Below the pieces are notes generated by a model that was given only the letters and a program-made list of their open reading frames with translations, did no database searches and had not been told where the DNA came from. Positions 4,903-7,362 of a stretch of 7,362 nucleotides of DNA are shown here, piece by piece (the stretch's first letter is position 1; each line of letters starts with the position of its first letter). The translations under genes and the position numbers were made by a program. Location: assembly GCA_003222455.1 (NCBI GenBank), contig QHWF01000296.1, positions 1 to 7,362 of the forward strand. The letters run 5' to 3'. Source of the stretch: Acidobacteriota bacterium (lineage in GTDB: Bacteria; Acidobacteriota; Vicinamibacteria; Vicinamibacterales; CAVVIG01).

Positions 4903-6216
4903 ATGCCGAAATGCCTGCTAAAAGGCGGGCGGGTGGTCGATCCCGCCAACGGCCGCGACGGCACGTTCGATGTCCTGATTGACGGCGGCCGGATCGCGAA
5001 GGTCGGCCGCGATCTGCCGGTGGACGCCGGCGTCGCGGTCGTGGATATTCCGAGCGGGCTGGTGATCTGTCCCGGCCTGATCGACATGCACGTCCACCTG
5101 CGCGAGCCGGGACAGGAGCACAAGGAAACCGTGGCCACGGGCACGGCGGCGGCTGTGGCCGGGGGCTTCACGGCCGTCGCCTGTATGCCCAACACCAATC
5201 CGGTGAATGACAACGCCGGCGTCACCGAGTACATCCTGAACAAGGCGGCGGAGGCCAACCTCGCACGCGTGTATCCGATCGGCGCGGTGTCGAAGGGCCA
5301 GGCCGGCGAGCAGCTCGCGGAGATCGCCGAGCTCGGTCAGGCCGGCTGCGTCGCGATCAGCGACGATGGGCGGCCGGTGGCGACCGCGATGCTGATGCGG
5401 CGCGCCCTCGAGTACGCCGGTATGTTCAACCTGCCCGTGATCGAGCACTGCGAAGATCAGACGCTGAAAAACGACGGCGTGGCGCACGAAGGCTTTCACG
5501 CGTCGGCGCTCGGGCTGCGCGGCATCCCGGGCGAGGCGGAGTCGATCATGGCGCTGCGCGACATCGCGCTCGCCGAGCTGACCCGCGGCGCCGTCCACAT
5601 CGCGCACATGAGCGCGCGCCAGACCCTCGATGCGGTGCGATGGGGCAAGTCGCGCGGCGCCCGCGTCACCTGCGAAGTGACGCCGCATCATTTCGTGCTC
5701 ACCGACGAGCGGCTCGGCACGCCAATCGCCTTCGACACGAACGTGAAGATGAACCCGCCGCTGCGCGAGGAGGCCGACCGCGACGCGATGCTCGCCGGCA
5801 TCGCCGACGGCAGCGTCGATGTCATCGCCACCGACCATGCGCCGCATCATTACGACGAGAAACGCGTCGAATTCGATCATGCGCCGTTCGGCATCACCGG
5901 CCTCGAAACGGCGGTCTCGCTCTGCTTCGACCGGCTCGTCCACTCCGGGATCGTCTCCCTGGCCCGGCTCGTGGAGCTGCTGTCGGTCAATCCCGCGCGT
6001 GTGCTGCGCGTGGCCGGCGGGTCGCTCGCCGAGGGCGCTCCGGCGGACATTTCGATGCTCGCGCCCGACCTGAGCGTCACCGTGTCGGTGGCGCGGATGC
6101 GGTCGAAATCGAAGAATACGCCGTTCGACGGCTGGACCCTGCGCGGCGGCGTGGCCGCGACGATGGTGGGTGGGCGGATCGTGTACGTCAACGAGGCTGT
6201 GGATTTGAGGATGTGA
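4903..6216 (+). CDS. pyrC: Dihydroorotase
   Basis: PyrC closes carbamoyl-aspartate to dihydroorotate on a zinc site in an amidohydrolase TIM barrel. From the ATG at 4903 it has 437 residues and starts MPKCLLKGGRVVDP, the usual N-terminal strand of the long (about 430-residue) bacterial type. Ligands and substrate sites are intact: HVHLREPG (63-70, H-x-H metal pair and substrate Arg67), MPNTNP (95-100), ISDDGRPV (152-159, bridging Asp), EHCED (181-185, His182), AHMSA (234-238, His235), MNPPLR (283-288), ATDHAPH (309-315, Asp311) and the substrate loop APFGITGLE (327-335). It is therefore an active enzyme rather than the inactive PyrC-like partner found with some PyrB proteins. The frame allows earlier starts (ATG 4891, GTG 4876 and 4873), but the GTGs lie inside repeat copy B and give extra residues unlike the family. 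No strong Shine-Dalgarno is visible at any of them. Confidence 0.96.
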   Translation: MPKCLLKGGRVVDPANGRDGTFDVLIDGGRIAKVGRDLPVDAGVAVVDIPSGLVICPGLIDMHVHLREPGQEHKETVATGTAAAVAGGFTAVACMPNTNPVNDNAGVTEYILNKAAEANLARVYPIGAVSKGQAGEQLAEIAELGQAGCVAISDDGRPVATAMLMRRALEYAGMFNLPVIEHCEDQTLKNDGVAHEGFHASALGLRGIPGEAESIMALRDIALAELTRGAVHIAHMSARQTLDAVRWGKSRGARVTCEVTPHHFVLTDERLGTPIAFDTNVKMNPPLREEADRDAMLAGIADGSVDVIATDHAPHHYDEKRVEFDHAPFGITGLETAVSLCFDRLVHSGIVSLARLVELLSVNPARVLRVAGGSLAEGAPADISMLAPDLSVTVSVARMRSKSKNTPFDGWTLRGGVAATMVGGRIVYVNEAVDLRM

Positions 6217-6244
6217 AGATGTGCAAGAAGCCGAAATTCGAGGC

Positions 6245-6374
6245 GAGCGTGGCGCGGCTCTCGGCTTCTCACGAAGACCCGAAGAGACACGAAGGGCACG
6301 AAGAGCAGGTGTACAAGTCCTCTTCGTGTACCTTCGTAATCTTCGTGCCTTCGTGATGAAGCGTTGGGCGCGAC
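6245..6374 (+). repeat. Long CACGAAG/CTTCGTG hairpin repeat between pyrC and pyrE (copy C)
   Basis: The core at 6270-6355 begins with CACGAAG (6270-6276) and ends with CTTCGTG (6349-6355); the arms hold further CACGAAG and CTTCGT units. The loop contains TGTACAAG (6310-6317), the same word as in copy B. Both flanks match copy B: GAGCGTGG at 6245 and GGCTTCT on the left, ATGAA-CGT-GG-GCGCGAC on the right, with total length 130 against 132 bp. The element fills most of the 175-nt pyrC-pyrE gap, and its core ends 36 nt before the chosen pyrE ATG. The pyrE frame happens to stay open through it. Confidence 0.9.
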
Positions 6375-6391
6375 GTGGAGTGCCCGGGCGG

Positions 6392-7012
6392 ATGGACAGA
6401 CGCGCGGCGATTCGCGAACGGGCGCTTCGCGACCTGCAGCAGTCGGAGGTGCTGATTCGCGATGGGCACTTCGATTACGGCAACGGGTTTCATGGCCGCG
6501 TGTACCTCAATCCGCACCAGTTGTTCCGGCAGCCGGCGACCATCTGGCGCTTTGCGCAGGACCTGATCGATCTGCTGCCGGCCGATCTCGTGCAGCAGAC
6601 CGAAGTCGTGGCGGGGCCGGTCACGGGTGGCGCGCTGCTCGCGCACACCATCGCCGGTCTCCTCGACAGCCGCCGGAGCCTCACGCATCCGCCGTGCAGC
6701 TTCGCGCCGTTCAACTACGATCCCGCGGGAGGGTTCGCGCTGCGCCCGTTCTACCGCCGCGTGCTCGAAGGCCGGCGCGTGCTGCTCGCCGACGATGTCC
6801 GGAACACCGGCGAGACCTTCGGCAAGTGCAAAGCCCTCATCCAGGCCGCCGGCGGCACCCTCGTCGCCACCGTCGAAATCTACGATCGGTGTGAAGCAGT
6901 CGTCGATCTGGGCGTCCCGAACATCGCGCTCACGGAGTATGGGGCGCCGGAGAACTACCGGGCAGCGGAGTGTCCATTGTGCAAATCCTGCGTTCCGGTG
7001 ACGAGATTTTGA
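6392..7012 (+). CDS. pyrE: Probable orotate phosphoribosyltransferase (type I PRTase)
   Basis: PyrE would form OMP from orotate and PRPP, feeding PyrF. The 206 residues fit the family. Visible parts: GHFDYGNGFHG (25-35), corresponding to the GHF...SG.H opening of OPRTs; AGPVTGGALLA (74-84); FALRPF (115-120) followed by GRRVLLADDVRNTGET (127-142), the PRPP loop; VEIYDR (161-166); and a C-terminal CPLC (194-197). The layout resembles the Thermus-type OPRT more than the E. coli one. The Lys-rich catalytic loop of E. coli PyrE is not recognisable, and Arg residues occupy the region, so another PRTase activity is possible. The context, with every other step from PyrB to PyrF present, favours pyrE. 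I chose ATG 6392 (GGAG 11 nt upstream, family-like length); ATG 6356 lies at the end of repeat copy C and the frame is open back to 6221. Confidence 0.75.
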   Translation: MDRRAAIRERALRDLQQSEVLIRDGHFDYGNGFHGRVYLNPHQLFRQPATIWRFAQDLIDLLPADLVQQTEVVAGPVTGGALLAHTIAGLLDSRRSLTHPPCSFAPFNYDPAGGFALRPFYRRVLEGRRVLLADDVRNTGETFGKCKALIQAAGGTLVATVEIYDRCEAVVDLGVPNIALTEYGAPENYRAAECPLCKSCVPVTRF

Positions 7013-7231
7013 GCCGGTTCACATATCATTCCGATCGACTGCTTTCACCGGCAGCTTGGGTGAACAGCACCATTTTTTGCCACGAAGACACGAAGACACG
7101 AAGAAGACAGGTTTTATTGGCTTGATTATTTCTCTTCTTCGTGTCTTCGTGGTCATTAGCATTAATGTGACTGAATATCCAGATGCTTCTGAAAGCGGCG
7201 AGGCATCATTTGGATTGAGCGAGATGCTGAT
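7013..7231. other. Intergenic stretch between converging genes
   Basis: This stretch is less GC-rich than the rest of the window and contains repeat copy D. Apart from that I see no gene: the frame open over 7056-7343 on the plus strand crosses the hairpin and runs antisense through the acylase end. No tRNA-like fold or clear terminator was found. Confidence 0.6.
7080..7152. repeat. CACGAAG/CTTCGTG hairpin repeat downstream of pyrE (copy D)
   Basis: CCACGAAGACACGAAG (7080-7095) is exactly complementary to CTTCGTGTCTTCGTGG (7137-7152), a perfect 16-bp stem; a third CACGAAG (7097-7103) lies inside. The loop is AT-rich. Unlike copies A-C it sits between converging genes, lacks the ATGAACCGTGG end and precedes no start codon. 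T6 (7073-7078) lies on its left side, so on neither strand does the hairpin precede a U-run; an intrinsic terminator is unlikely, although it could still block 3' exonucleases for both messages. Confidence 0.9.
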
Positions 7232-7362
7232 TTACTGCGGCACGAGCCTCAGCTGTCCGAGCGCCCCCTTCGTGATCTCGGCGCGTTCCATCCGCATTTT
7301 TCGATACCGCACCGCCTGCCAGTCAGCCAGGAAGTCGTCGTAGTGCGGCGACAAGGGATGCC
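7232..7362 (-). CDS. Penicillin acylase family (S45) protein, C-terminal end only
   Basis: The last 42 codons before a TAA (7234-7232) encode HPLSPHYDDFLADWQ and continue to GALGQLRLVPQ. The words HPLSPHYDD, followed by a Trp and then a final beta strand ending near LxLxP, are the typical C-terminus of the Ntn-hydrolase penicillin amidase beta chain, where the motif is usually (SG)HPxSPHYxD. Members are secreted or periplasmic amidohydrolases acting on beta-lactams, N-acyl homoserine lactones or other amides; the substrate cannot be told from this end. The gene enters from the right edge and converges on pyrE, with copy D between, so it is not part of the pyr unit. Only the family can be proposed. 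Confidence 0.7.
   Translation of the reverse strand, partial: HPLSPHYDDFLADWQAVRYRKMRMERAEITKGALGQLRLVPQ

Noticed and set aside
3816..5258. Long minus-strand ORF (480 codons) opposite pyrB and pyrC
   Set aside because: It is antisense to two intact enzymes and crosses a hairpin repeat; composition is Arg/His-rich without any recognisable motif.
4918..5943. Minus-strand ORF (341 codons) opposite pyrC
   Set aside because: Antisense shadow; pyrC is intact with all metal ligands.
6221..6391. Longer PyrE beginning at 6221 or 6356
   Set aside because: The added residues are translated repeat copy C; the family start and length fit 6392 better. ATG 6356 cannot be wholly excluded.
7080..7152. Intrinsic bidirectional terminator for pyrE and the acylase gene
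   Set aside because: The stem is strong but neither strand has a U-run after it; the T6 lies before the stem on the plus strand and reads as A6 after it on the minus strand.
7056..7343. Plus-strand 95-codon ORF at the right edge
   Set aside because: It runs through the hairpin repeat and then antisense to the penicillin-acylase-like C-terminus.

Overview
The window is a split de novo pyrimidine (UMP) biosynthesis locus from a GC-rich bacterium. Seven pyr genes lie on two divergent transcription units. Codon choice, the Thermus-like rather than enterobacterial PyrE, and scattered intergenic palindromes of the CACGAAG/CTTCGTG type would fit an Acidobacteriota (Vicinamibacteria-like) or similar environmental phylum. 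That taxonomic guess is inference only; nothing here settles it.

Minus-strand unit (read right to left, 2975 to 1): a 79-residue secreted protein of unknown function, pyrK (electron-transfer subunit of dihydroorotate dehydrogenase 1B), pyrD (class 1B catalytic subunit), pyrF (OMP decarboxylase) and the start of a glutaredoxin-like gene that runs off the left edge. The genes are tightly packed: pyrD and pyrF overlap by 16 nt, and pyrF and the glutaredoxin gene share GTGA. Exceptions are a 28-bp perfect palindrome before pyrK and a small hairpin repeat between pyrK and pyrD.

Divergent control region (2976-3294, 319 nt): it holds a 15-bp palindrome, an extended -10 promoter firing rightwards, and directly at the predicted 5' end of the transcript an RNA hairpin that matches the PyrR binding loop (hexaloop CNGNGA, internal purine-containing bulge, lower stem). 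The 3' side of that hairpin contains the ribosome binding site of a possible 73-codon leader ORF, which ends 13 nt inside pyrR.

Plus-strand unit (3295 to 7012): pyrR (regulator), pyrB (aspartate transcarbamoylase), pyrC (dihydroorotase with its metal ligands intact) and a probable pyrE (orotate phosphoribosyltransferase). pyrR and pyrB share GTGA. The pyrB-pyrC and pyrC-pyrE gaps each hold a roughly 130-bp copy of a long hairpin repeat. The right edge contains an intergenic hairpin of the same family and the last 42 codons of a penicillin-acylase-family gene on the minus strand, convergent with pyrE.

Together the genes cover carbamoyl phosphate to UMP: PyrB, PyrC, PyrD+PyrK, PyrE, PyrF. Carbamoyl phosphate synthetase (carAB) and pyrI are not in the window. 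PyrR probably senses uridine nucleotides and acts at its own leader. The most unusual pattern is that three hairpin repeats on two strands all point the same way relative to transcription and all end 36-38 nt before the chosen start codons of pyrD, pyrC and pyrE.
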